Shown: piece after piece, positions 1-5,327 of the stretch
How the letters are laid out: every line of letters starts with the position of its first letter
Position numbering within the stretch: the first letter of the stretch is position 1
NCBI GenBank assembly: GCA_020217065.1
Contig: JAIWOB010000155.1
Span: forward strand, 1 to 5,513
Source: Chloroflexota bacterium
GTDB taxonomy: Bacteria > Chloroflexota > Anaerolineae > Anaerolineales > Villigracilaceae
Length of the DNA: 5,513 nt
Direction: 5' to 3'
Translations under genes and position numbers: made by a program
The notes under the pieces: model-generated
Database searches by the model: none
Told to the model about the DNA's origin: nothing
Seen by the model: only the letters and a program-made list of their open reading frames with translations

Positions 1-88
<88 letters not shown>

Positions 89-163
89 AAATTTCACTCT
101 TTCGAGTGCAGTTTACTTTACGGAATGACTGGTTCGAAAAAATTGTTGTTTCCTGTCGCTATT

Positions 164-179
164 CAGTTGTTAAGGTGCC
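164..179 (-). promoter_or_regulatory. boxA-like antitermination site in the rRNA leader
   Basis: The minus strand reads GGCACCTTAACAACTG. It matches the E. coli rrn boxA region (TGCTCTTTAACAATTT) at 11 of 16 positions, including the CTTAACAA-like core. It lies about 75 bases before the 16S start, a plausible place for NusB/NusE (S10) binding and antitermination of the rRNA transcript. The call rests on similarity and position only. Confidence 0.55.
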
Positions 180-246
180 TGCCAATCGAGCGGAAGGTAT
201 TTTATCCACTCCATAACTGCCCGTCAAGCTTTTACAGACTAAAACG

Positions 247-270
247 CCGATGCTTTTCCTTCTGCATCGG
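247..270 (-). other. Hairpin in rRNA leader
   Basis: Arms 247-253 and 264-270 are perfectly complementary over seven pairs (CCGATGC / GCATCGG), with a 10-base loop. On the minus strand the hairpin is followed by CGTTTTAG. The T-run is short, so it resembles a weak terminator or pause site but may equally be a processing or structural element of the leader. Confidence 0.45.
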
Positions 271-381
271 TTCATCACGCGGTTGACTTGCTGCTTTGAG
301 GCGTTGATGTGGGGCGGTTACTCAGTTGTAAATGATTTGTCGGGGTGACGAAATCTTTCTTGTTTCTACTGGCGAGAGGCA

Positions 382-409
382 ATTATATGCGCTTCTTCTT
401 TGATGTCAA
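382..409 (-). promoter_or_regulatory. Consensus sigma-70-type promoter of the rRNA operon
   Basis: On the minus strand the -35 box is TTGACA (409 down to 404) and the -10 box is TATAAT (387 down to 382). Both match the consensus exactly, and the spacer is 16 bases. Transcription would start near base 374-376, giving a leader of about 290 bases before the 16S gene. The sequence upstream of the -35 box is AT-rich at 421-438, as expected of an UP element. An exact match at both hexamers, pointing at an rRNA gene, leaves little doubt about its role. Confidence 0.88.
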
Positions 410-435
410 GGTCTGCAAGGCGTTTTAACCTTAAA

Positions 436-453
436 AAATCGTCCCAACGATTT
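436..453 (-). terminator. Terminator-like hairpin upstream of the rRNA promoter
   Basis: Arms 436-442 and 447-453 (AAATCGT / ACGATTT) close a four-base loop. On the minus strand the right arm runs straight into a T tract (433-438), and two more pairs can extend the stem. The form is that of an intrinsic terminator, though the stem is AT-rich. It sits about 27 bases upstream of the rrn -35 box, where it could block read-through into the rRNA operon or simply be part of an AT-rich UP element. No minus-strand gene is visible just upstream to be terminated. Confidence 0.45.
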
Positions 454-603
454 CTCAACTTCTGAAGCGCGAAACCATCCAACAAAGCGGTCGCCGGCGG
501 TAAGACTCTAGCGCAATCGGCGCAAAACATATTGGCAGTATGTATTTCGAAAACTCAAGTAGAATCTGGACGCTTGCCGGCGTCTTTATTTAGAGGAGCA
601 CAT
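454..603. other. Divergent intergenic region before the HlyIII gene
   Basis: No gene, RNA or repeat is recognisable here. It must hold the promoter of the plus-strand HlyIII gene. A TAGAAT at 560-565 matches the -10 consensus at five of six positions. The best -35-like hexamer, TTGGCA at 532-537, sits 22 bases upstream of it, which is too far, so no promoter is called. Confidence 0.4.
592..598 (+). promoter_or_regulatory. Ribosome binding site that fixes the HlyIII start
   Basis: AGAGGAG lies five bases before the ATG at 604. It supports this start over the upstream in-frame TTG at 532, which would add 24 non-membrane residues with no such site. Confidence 0.8.
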
Positions 604-1242
604 ATGTTAAAAAAATTACGCGAACCCGTCAATAGCCTGACCCATTGGGGCGGCGCAATCCTGGCGCTGATTGGGCTGGTTGCCCTGCTTGTTGTCGGCT
701 GGGATACGCCCGCCAAAATCATCTCGCTAGCAGTCTACGGCGGGAGTCTCATCTTCCTGTTCTCGGCAAGCGCGACGTATCACATGGTGCGCGTCAAGGA
801 TAAGGCGCTGGAAATTTTCCGCAAGATAGACCATTCCGCCATTTTCGCGCTGATTGCTGGGACGTACACCCCGTTTTGCGTCAACGCTTTCACAGGCTTC
901 TGGAAATGGGGCATGTTGAGCATTATCTGGTCGTTGGCGGCGATTGGCATCGTGGTGAAAATTTTCTATATCCGCGCGCCGCGCTGGCTAAACGCGGGGA
1001 TTTATCTCGTTATGGGCTGGCTTTGCGTCGCCGCCAGCGGACAACTTCTCGCCACACTCCCCGTCTGGGTATTGACCTTCCTTATCATCGGCGGCGTAAC
1101 CTACACTCTAGGCGCAATAGTCTACATGACCAAAATCTTCAACTTCAAGCCTGGCGTGTTCGGCTTCCATGAGGTTTGGCACATCTTCGTGCTGCTTGCA
1201 GCGGCGTTCCACTACATTGCAGTGATGGGCGTGGCGTTGTAG
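604..1242 (+). CDS. HlyIII/PAQR-family membrane protein (hemolysin III type)
   Basis: A 212-residue integral membrane protein of the HlyIII family, the bacterial branch of the PAQR receptors. Seven hydrophobic segments span most of its length. The family's putative metal-binding signature is complete: Ser56-x3-His60 in SATYH, Asp76 in the IDHSAIF stretch, and His189-x3-His193 in HEVWH near the C-terminus. The usual GTYTPF segment is at 86-91. The length is typical. Members have been called hemolysins from heterologous tests and are linked in some bacteria to membrane lipid homeostasis. The native role is not established, so the hemolysin name should not be taken literally. The ATG at 604 is chosen because AGAGGAG precedes it at good spacing. 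The gene stands alone: it diverges from the rRNA operon and ends in its own terminator. Confidence 0.93.
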   Translation: MLKKLREPVNSLTHWGGAILALIGLVALLVVGWDTPAKIISLAVYGGSLIFLFSASATYHMVRVKDKALEIFRKIDHSAIFALIAGTYTPFCVNAFTGFWKWGMLSIIWSLAAIGIVVKIFYIRAPRWLNAGIYLVMGWLCVAASGQLLATLPVWVLTFLIIGGVTYTLGAIVYMTKIFNFKPGVFGFHEVWHIFVLLAAAFHYIAVMGVAL

Positions 1243-1263
1243 CCCGAGCGGATTTCATAAAAC

Positions 1264-1300
1264 AAAGCAGGGATTGTCGTTTTTGACAGTCTCTGCTTTT
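1264..1300 (+). terminator. Intrinsic terminator after the HlyIII gene
   Basis: Arms 1264-1278 and 1285-1299 form a 15-pair stem with a six-base loop and a T-rich tail (TTTTGTTTTCT). Two pairs are G-T wobbles on the plus strand but would be A-C mismatches on the minus strand, so the structure favours plus-strand RNA. A weaker bidirectional role, ending recR transcription as well, is possible because the minus-strand copy is also followed by TTTGTTTT. Confidence 0.82.
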
Positions 1301-1322
1301 GTTTTCTCGTCAAAAGCCTAAT

Positions 1323-1368
1323 CGCAGAGACGCCGAGGCGGGAGCTGTTTTTTCTCGGCGTTTCTGCG
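1323..1368. repeat. Intergenic palindrome between the HlyIII and recR ends
   Basis: Arms 1323-1337 and 1354-1368 pair over 15 positions (CGCAGAGACGCCGAG with CTCGGCGTTTCTGCG), with one G-T wobble and a 16-base loop. The sequence has the GCAGAG / TCTGCG flavour of short dispersed palindromic elements. It lies 22 bases beyond the recR stop, so it could serve as a 3' stabilising or terminating structure for that mRNA, though there is no proper T tract on the minus side. That it is a dispersed repeat is inferred, since only one copy is in the window. Confidence 0.6.
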
Positions 1369-1390
1369 TCTTCGCATTTTGGGAGATTTG

Positions 1391-1996
1391 TCAACTCATT
1401 TCCTGCCTGCCAGACAGCGCTCTCAGCAAGGTGTTTTGGTCGGCGTATTCGAGGTCGCCGCCGACGGGGAGTCCGCGCGCGAGTCGGGTAACGTGGACAT
1501 CGAACTGTTTCAACTGTCGCTGCAAATATTGGGCGGTGGCGTCGCCTTCCATGCTGGGGTTAGTGGCTAGGATGACTTCCTTCACCCCCCCACTGGCGAC
1601 GCGGAAGATAAGCTGCTTAATTTTCAAGTCGTCGGGACCAACGCCTTCGATAGGGGATAACACTCCCTGTAAGACGTGATACTTGCCGTGGAATCCGCCC
1701 GTTCGTTCGAGCGCCAGCACGTCCAGCGCTTCTTCAACGACGCAAATCAGCGAGCCGTCGCGCTTGGGAGATTCGCAAATCTCGCAACGCTCGCGTCCGG
1801 CGTCGGTGATATTGAAACACTCCACGCAGAAGGCGGTGTTCGCTTTGAGATTCGCCAGCGCGACAGACAAATCCTGCGAGACTTCATCAGGCGCGCGCAG
1901 CAAGTAAAACGCCAGCCGTGACGCGGACTTTGGACCGATACCCGGGAGGCGTTCAAGGGCGGTAACAAGGGATTGAATGGAGTCGGGTAATAACAT
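1391..1996 (-). CDS. recR: Recombination mediator protein RecR
   Basis: A full-length RecR of 201 residues, the same length as E. coli RecR. It works with RecF and RecO to load RecA onto SSB-coated gapped DNA. Domains in order: an N-terminal helix-hairpin-helix with LPGIGPKSASRLAFYLL at 17-33; a four-cysteine zinc finger (Cys57, Cys60, Cys71, Cys74); a Toprim domain starting at 84 with VVEE at 86-89 and ATNPSMEGDATA near 145; and the C-terminal RLARGLPVGGDLE stretch. All key motifs are intact. The ribosome binding site is weak (GGA about six bases before the ATG). It follows ybaB with a 47-base gap on the same strand, the usual pairing in bacteria, and is probably translated from the same mRNA. 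Confidence 0.97.
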   Translation of the reverse strand: MLLPDSIQSLVTALERLPGIGPKSASRLAFYLLRAPDEVSQDLSVALANLKANTAFCVECFNITDAGRERCEICESPKRDGSLICVVEEALDVLALERTGGFHGKYHVLQGVLSPIEGVGPDDLKIKQLIFRVASGGVKEVILATNPSMEGDATAQYLQRQLKQFDVHVTRLARGLPVGGDLEYADQNTLLRALSGRQEMS

Positions 1997-2043
1997 AAGC
2001 GTCCAAAGTCAAAGGCGAAAGTCGAACGCCCCACGACGTTTGT

Positions 2044-2373
2044 CTAGAACGGTAATCCCCCTGCCAGCGGGCCCATCAGTTTTTGCTGGAGTTCGCGGGA
2101 CTGGTCGAGCGCCATATTGACGGCGGACAGGACCATGTCTTGCAGCATTTCCACGTCCGCGTCTTTGAGGAATTCAGGCGAGATTTCGACGGATTTGCAC
2201 TTCTGGTCGCCGGTCATGACGACCTTGATTGCGCCGCCGCCAACCGTCGCGCTGACGGTTTCCTCGGCAAGTTTCGTCTGCGCTTCTTCCATTTGTTTTT
2301 GCAGTTTTTGTAGTTGCTGCATCATTCCGCTCGGCCCGCTCATGGCGGGTCCGCGATTAAAGCCTTTTGCCAT
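2044..2373 (-). CDS. ybaB: YbaB/EbfC family nucleoid-associated protein
   Basis: A 109-residue protein of the YbaB/EbfC family, small dimeric DNA-binding proteins associated with the nucleoid. After a Gly/Met-rich lead (residues 1-18), a charged helix around 19-40 (QQLQKLQKQMEEAQTKLAEE) is followed by the beta strands of the core (VSATVGGGAIKVVMTGD). The signature IxxxxxLKDADVEMLQDMV-type segment and a second long helix end near residue 100. Length and order are typical. AGGAG (2384-2380) sits six bases before the ATG, a good ribosome site. It precedes recR on the same strand, as in the common dnaX-ybaB-recR cluster, but no dnaX lies upstream here. A 42-codon ORF ends 16 bases before it. Confidence 0.95.
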   Translation of the reverse strand: MAKGFNRGPAMSGPSGMMQQLQKLQKQMEEAQTKLAEETVSATVGGGAIKVVMTGDQKCKSVEISPEFLKDADVEMLQDMVLSAVNMALDQSRELQQKLMGPLAGGLPF

Positions 2374-2389
2374 AAGTATCTCCTAAATC

Positions 2390-2518
2390 CTAATATCGAA
2401 GCCGAACTTCTTCGTCAGTTAATTTATCATCCTCCGCAAAGCCACGCTTCGGCAAGTCGCCTTTCTTTTCCGCGCAAATTTTGAGACGACTTCTAACGCC
2501 CTCTTGAAGGCATCGCAT
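2390..2518 (-). CDS. Small hypothetical ORF upstream of ybaB (42 aa)
   Basis: On the minus strand an ATG at 2518 opens 42 codons ending in TAG at 2390, 16 bases before ybaB. GAGG (2529-2526) lies seven bases before the ATG, a reasonable ribosome site. The product is soluble and highly charged, with two cysteines in its first half (CLQEG, KICAEKK) and an acidic-basic tail (GFAEDDKLTDEEVRLRY) that reads like real protein. An in-frame stop lies four codons upstream of the ATG, so it does not extend far. I do not recognise the family. It may be a small leader gene of the ybaB-recR operon, the 3' remnant of a lost upstream gene, or chance. Position, ribosome site and composition are what is seen; function is unknown. 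Confidence 0.42.
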   Translation of the reverse strand: MRCLQEGVRSRLKICAEKKGDLPKRGFAEDDKLTDEEVRLRY

Positions 2519-2566
2519 GAAACAGCCTCATTTTTTGGAAGTAGGTCAAGTTAAGGCGCGCTGCTT

Positions 2567-2600
2567 TGTCAAGGCTTCGACGGGCTCAATCTGACAGGTT
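2567..2600. repeat. Possible short dispersed repeat
   Basis: The segment contains TTCGACGGGCTCAATCTGACA flanked by the inverted pair TGTCA (2567-2571) and TGACA. Sequences of the type TTCGACnnGCTCAnnCTGACA are familiar as dispersed intergenic repeats in environmental bacterial genomes. Only one copy is in the window, so the call is from memory of the pattern. It lies just beyond the point where the HNH-like fragment loses its similarity. Confidence 0.35.
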
Positions 2601-2620
2601 GACGTAGAGTGTACCACAGG

Positions 2621-2740
2621 CATACGGCGCGCGCTGTCTAGAATCGCCAGAAGCCAATAGAATTTATAAGAGTTGGCGACTTCATCGAATCTGGCGGCGA
2701 GGGCGGGATGGGGAGCGAGGGGGAAGGCGAAACTATCGAA
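2621..2740 (-). pseudogene. Fragment resembling the N-terminal part of an HNH endonuclease
   Basis: A 40-codon stretch on the minus strand reads like real protein: FPLAPHPALAARFDEVA is followed by NSYKFYWLLAILD. The NSYKFYW(F/L)LAIL(D/E) string is what I recall from the N-terminal region of a family of bacterial HNH-domain endonucleases. The frame stays open on both sides, but the upstream part does not look like protein and has no ATG, GTG or TTG close by. Downstream it passes into repeat-like sequence and stops at 2546, with no HNH catalytic motif. The simplest reading is a decayed gene, both ends lost. The family assignment is from memory of the motif and is tentative. Confidence 0.42.
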
Positions 2741-2915
2741 TTGCTTTGTAGAGAGGTCGCAGACGTTTTGAAGGAGAGGCGATTTTTTAACGCCACCGGC
2801 GCATCCGTAGCGCAAATCTCCAGAACGGTTTCCAGCCGCGAAGTGAACGGGCGGGCGTTGTTGGTTAGTTGTAATTTGGAAACGCCGCGCTATGCCGGCG
2901 TTTTCGCAAAATTCG

Positions 2916-2924
2916 TGCGATAAT
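2916..2924 (+). promoter_or_regulatory. Possible extended -10 promoter of the cyclase gene
   Basis: TGCGATAAT joins a TGN extension to GATAAT, which matches the -10 consensus at five of six positions. No good -35 box is seen 16-18 bases upstream, which extended -10 promoters can tolerate. Transcription would begin near 2931, leaving only about a dozen untranslated bases (C-rich, no Shine-Dalgarno) before the ATG at 2943. Confidence 0.4.
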
Positions 2925-2942
2925 AAATAAAAACCCCCGCCC

Positions 2943-5261
2943 ATGCCCGAACTTTCCCTGACCCCCGCCTCCATCAGTTACCTGACCCAATTAATCCTTT
3001 CCGGGTTGATTTCGGGGTATCTTGTTTCGCGTCTGCGAAAGCCGGAAGGAAGCGACGCGCAATCCCGTTTGCTGGCTTGGGCGCTGACACTGGTCACCGT
3101 TTTCATCAGTCTGCTTTTCCTTGACCTTTCCCTGCTGCCTACTCCCCGCCTGTATGCGGTGTACCTGGAAAACACGGCGCTGGCGCTGGCGCTCACCCTG
3201 CTGATTCAATTTGCTTATCACTTCCCGTCCCTCTATCCGTGCCGGAAGTGGGAAGCGCGGCTGGCGCTGGCTGCCAGCCTGGGATATACGCTCTACGAAG
3301 CGGGCTTTGCCGTTTACCGTTACGATTTGCTTTTGACGCAAGAAACGGTGGAGTACCGTTCCATCAATATGGACGTCGCCCTCCTCCTTGTCATTGTCTG
3401 GCTGCCGCTGGCGTTTTTGCGCCAAGCCACATGCGCCGACCCGCGCCCGTTGCCCTGGCTGAAAAAACTGCTTCACCCGCATGGAGAAGCCGGCCGGGCG
3501 CTGCTTTCGTTTACCCTGATTTATCTTATCCTGCCCGTTTTAGCGCTCATCAACCTATGGCGCAACACCGGGGAAATCACCACTGCGCTGTACAATATCG
3601 CCATGTCAGCGGGGGCGTTGGCGGTTCTCCTGCTCTTCATCCTGGCATACATCAACTACCTGCCTGAAACGACGTCGTTCATGATTAAACTCTCCGGAAT
3701 CACGCTAACCATTTTGCTGACGTTGTTGGGCATCGTGGGCTGGGTTGGCACGCCTACGTACATTGCAACCTATCAGCCAGCCTTGCAAGACCGGCAAACC
3801 CTGCGTTTCACCCCAAACGGTGCAGGCGGCTATGCGGTGAGCGAAGCGCCTTTCCGCTTCGAGACCGACTTGGGCGAGCGGCTGGATGTCCATAACGTTG
3901 GCAGGTATCGGAATCAGGTCGTTGATTTTGTTTTTCCGTTCTTCGGAAAAATCTATTCGCAAATTTATGTCACCTCGTCGGGGTTGTTGAGCCTGGGAGC
4001 GCCGCTCTATCACCCCAACCTGCAAAACGATTATGGACACTTTCCGGGCATTTTCCCGCTGCTGATTGACCTGGAGCCGACAGATGGGAATGGAGTCTAC
4101 GCCCGCAAAGATGCAGACCGCCTGGTGGTCACCTGGAACCGTGTGCAAGCCGCGCAACGCCCTGAATGGGTTTTCACGTTTCAGGCAATTCTCTATGCCG
4201 ATGGACGCATTGACTTCGCCTATAACGGCTTGCCGGAAACGCTGGTCTTCGACCACAATCAAATCCCTTCCGCCAACCCCTGGCTGCGCGGACTGACCCC
4301 TGGTCTGGACGCCCCGGTGGGGCAAGCCGACAACCTGACGGCTGGCGCGGTCGTCGGACCCAACGGCCTGGTTCAAGATTTCCACAACGATTTTCGCCGC
4401 TATCTGGGGCGATTTCTTAACCCGCTGGCAACAGTGGCATTGGGAGGCAGTCTGGTCATCCTGATTGGTTTGCCGTTCTTGTTCTATTCCACGCTCATCC
4501 AGCCGCTGGAAGCGCTGCTGGTTGGAATCCGCAATATGGATAAGGGCAATTTGGGCGCGCAATTGACCATCAAATACCGCGACGAAATCGGCTTTCTGAC
4601 CCGCGCCTTCAACGAAATTGGGGCGCAATTAAACGCTCTGGTCAACGAGATGGAGAGACAGGTCAACGAGCGAACGCAGGAATTAGCCGCCGCCAATGAG
4701 GCTCTGCAATTGAGGTTGGAAGAAGTGGAAGCGCTAAAGGAAAAATTGCAAGAGCAGGCAATTCACGACCCCTTGACCGGACTCTTAAACCGCCGCTATC
4801 TGAACGAGCGTTTGGAGTGCATTTTCTCCGCCGCCAAAAGAAATCGGCAGCCGGTGGGGATGATTTTATTCGATATTGACCATTTCAAAAAAATCAACGA
4901 TGCTTTTGGACATCAGGCGGGAGACCAGGTATTGCAGGCGTTGGGCAATCTATTTAACAACTCCGTTCGCAAAGAGGACCTGGCTTTTCGAATAGGCGGA
5001 GAAGAATTCCTTATCGTTATGCCTGGTTCATCTTTGGAGGATACCCGCCGGCGAGCGGAAGAGATTCGTCAAGTCACTGCCGCGTTGACGGATATTTTGT
5101 CGGACGGACCCCGCTATGTTACGCTCTCTGCGGGAGTGGCCGCTTATCCGATTCACGGCATAGAATACAACTCGTTGTATCAGAGCATGGACCGCGCGCT
5201 CTATCAAGCCAAACAAATGGGCAGAAACAAGGTTGTGCTTTTTAGCGAGGTCATATCTTAA
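2943..5261 (+). CDS. Membrane diguanylate cyclase with nidogen-like sensor domain, HAMP and GGDEF
   Basis: A 772-residue protein that should make cyclic di-GMP from two GTP at the membrane in response to an outside signal. About eight hydrophobic helices fill residues 9-270 (near 9-30, 44-65, 76-95, 105-125, 143-160, 184-206, 214-240, 247-270). A predicted extracytoplasmic domain (272-490) follows, with the nidogen-like motif VDFVFPFFGKIYSQIYVTSSG at 327-347 in outline, then LVVTWNRV and FQAILYADGRIDFAYNG. A further helix (492-516), HAMP (517-570) and coiled coil (571-605) lead to the GGDEF domain (608-772). Catalytic features are intact: Asp644 in FDIDHFKKIND, Asn652, Asp661, GGEEF at 685-689, and an RxxD inhibitory I-site (Arg676, Asp679), collinear with PleD. 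An active, product-inhibited enzyme is expected. The ATG at 2943 is the first after an in-frame stop at 2928, but no Shine-Dalgarno precedes it. The ligand is unknown. Confidence 0.93.
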   Translation: MPELSLTPASISYLTQLILSGLISGYLVSRLRKPEGSDAQSRLLAWALTLVTVFISLLFLDLSLLPTPRLYAVYLENTALALALTLLIQFAYHFPSLYPCRKWEARLALAASLGYTLYEAGFAVYRYDLLLTQETVEYRSINMDVALLLVIVWLPLAFLRQATCADPRPLPWLKKLLHPHGEAGRALLSFTLIYLILPVLALINLWRNTGEITTALYNIAMSAGALAVLLLFILAYINYLPETTSFMIKLSGITLTILLTLLGIVGWVGTPTYIATYQPALQDRQTLRFTPNGAGGYAVSEAPFRFETDLGERLDVHNVGRYRNQVVDFVFPFFGKIYSQIYVTSSGLLSLGAPLYHPNLQNDYGHFPGIFPLLIDLEPTDGNGVYARKDADRLVVTWNRVQAAQRPEWVFTFQAILYADGRIDFAYNGLPETLVFDHNQIPSANPWLRGLTPGLDAPVGQADNLTAGAVVGPNGLVQDFHNDFRRYLGRFLNPLATVALGGSLVILIGLPFLFYSTLIQPLEALLVGIRNMDKGNLGAQLTIKYRDEIGFLTRAFNEIGAQLNALVNEMERQVNERTQELAAANEALQLRLEEVEALKEKLQEQAIHDPLTGLLNRRYLNERLECIFSAAKRNRQPVGMILFDIDHFKKINDAFGHQAGDQVLQALGNLFNNSVRKEDLAFRIGGEEFLIVMPGSSLEDTRRRAEEIRQVTAALTDILSDGPRYVTLSAGVAAYPIHGIEYNSLYQSMDRALYQAKQMGRNKVVLFSEVIS

Positions 5262-5264
5262 GCG

Positions 5265-5303
5265 ACCATCCCGAAGATTCGTAAGCCTTCGGGACGGTTT
5301 TTT
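5265..5303 (+). terminator. Intrinsic terminator of the diguanylate cyclase gene
   Basis: Arms 5265-5276 and 5287-5298 (ACCATCCCGAAG / CTTCGGGACGGT) pair at 11 of 12 positions around a 10-base loop. TTTTTT follows directly at 5298-5303. It begins four bases after the stop codon. The T tract is only on the plus side, so it is oriented for the cyclase mRNA. Confidence 0.9.
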
Positions 5304-5306
5304 GTG

Positions 5307-5326
5307 GGACAAAATTCATTTTGTCC
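5307..5326. repeat. Palindrome, GGACAAAAT type (first of a pair)
   Basis: GGACAAAAT at 5307-5315 is the exact inverse of ATTTTGTCC at 5318-5326, separated by two bases. In RNA this would fold as an eight-pair stem with a TTCA loop. It shares the GGACAAA core with the next palindrome. Its role could be a repeat element or part of the 3' end of the clpB transcript. Confidence 0.7.
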
Positions 5327-5327
5327 T

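Larger units (their letters stand above)
89..375 (-). other. rRNA operon leader (5' external transcribed spacer)
   Basis: This is the stretch between the strong promoter at 382-409 and the 16S 5' end. I find no convincing gene in it. On the minus strand it carries a hairpin at 247-270 (arms CCGATGC and GCATCGG, 10-base loop), then a boxA-like site at 164-179. Just before the 16S start is a hairpin at 95-108 with arms CACTC and GAGTG closing a GAAA tetraloop. Such leaders usually carry antitermination and processing signals for the rRNA precursor. The 5' boundary is only estimated, from the promoter position. Confidence 0.75.
2519..2942. other. Gene-poor region with remnant and repeat-like sequence
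   Basis: About 420 bases with no intact gene that I can support. Open frames occur on both strands (plus 2708-2923, minus 2974-2546), but neither has a ribosome site or a convincing full-length protein. The left part carries a repeat-like segment (2567-2600), the middle an HNH-nuclease-like remnant on the minus strand (2740-2621), and the right end a probable promoter for the next gene. A small hairpin lies at 2881-2902 (AACGCCG / CGGCGTT, 8-base loop). Confidence 0.55.

Noticed and set aside
532..603. An upstream TTG start that would lengthen the HlyIII protein by 24 residues
   Set aside because: The added part is not hydrophobic and is outside the family's usual length. AGAGGAG lies directly before the ATG at 604.
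2044..2373. Plus-strand open frames opposite ybaB and recR
   Set aside because: They are antisense shadows. The minus-strand products match known families over their full length.
2708..2923. A 71-codon plus-strand open frame as a gene
   Set aside because: I see no recognisable family and no proper ribosome site at the expected spacing, and it overlaps the minus-strand remnant. It is kept only as an observation.
2546..2974. A 142-codon minus-strand open frame as an intact gene
   Set aside because: It starts inside the cyclase gene on the opposite strand. Most of it does not read like protein; only 2621-2740 looks protein-like, so it is reported as a remnant.
3705..4628. A 307-codon open frame antisense to the cyclase gene
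   Set aside because: It is a shadow of the real gene. Its product is rich in Gln and Arg without domain features, and the plus strand encodes clear domains across the same bases.
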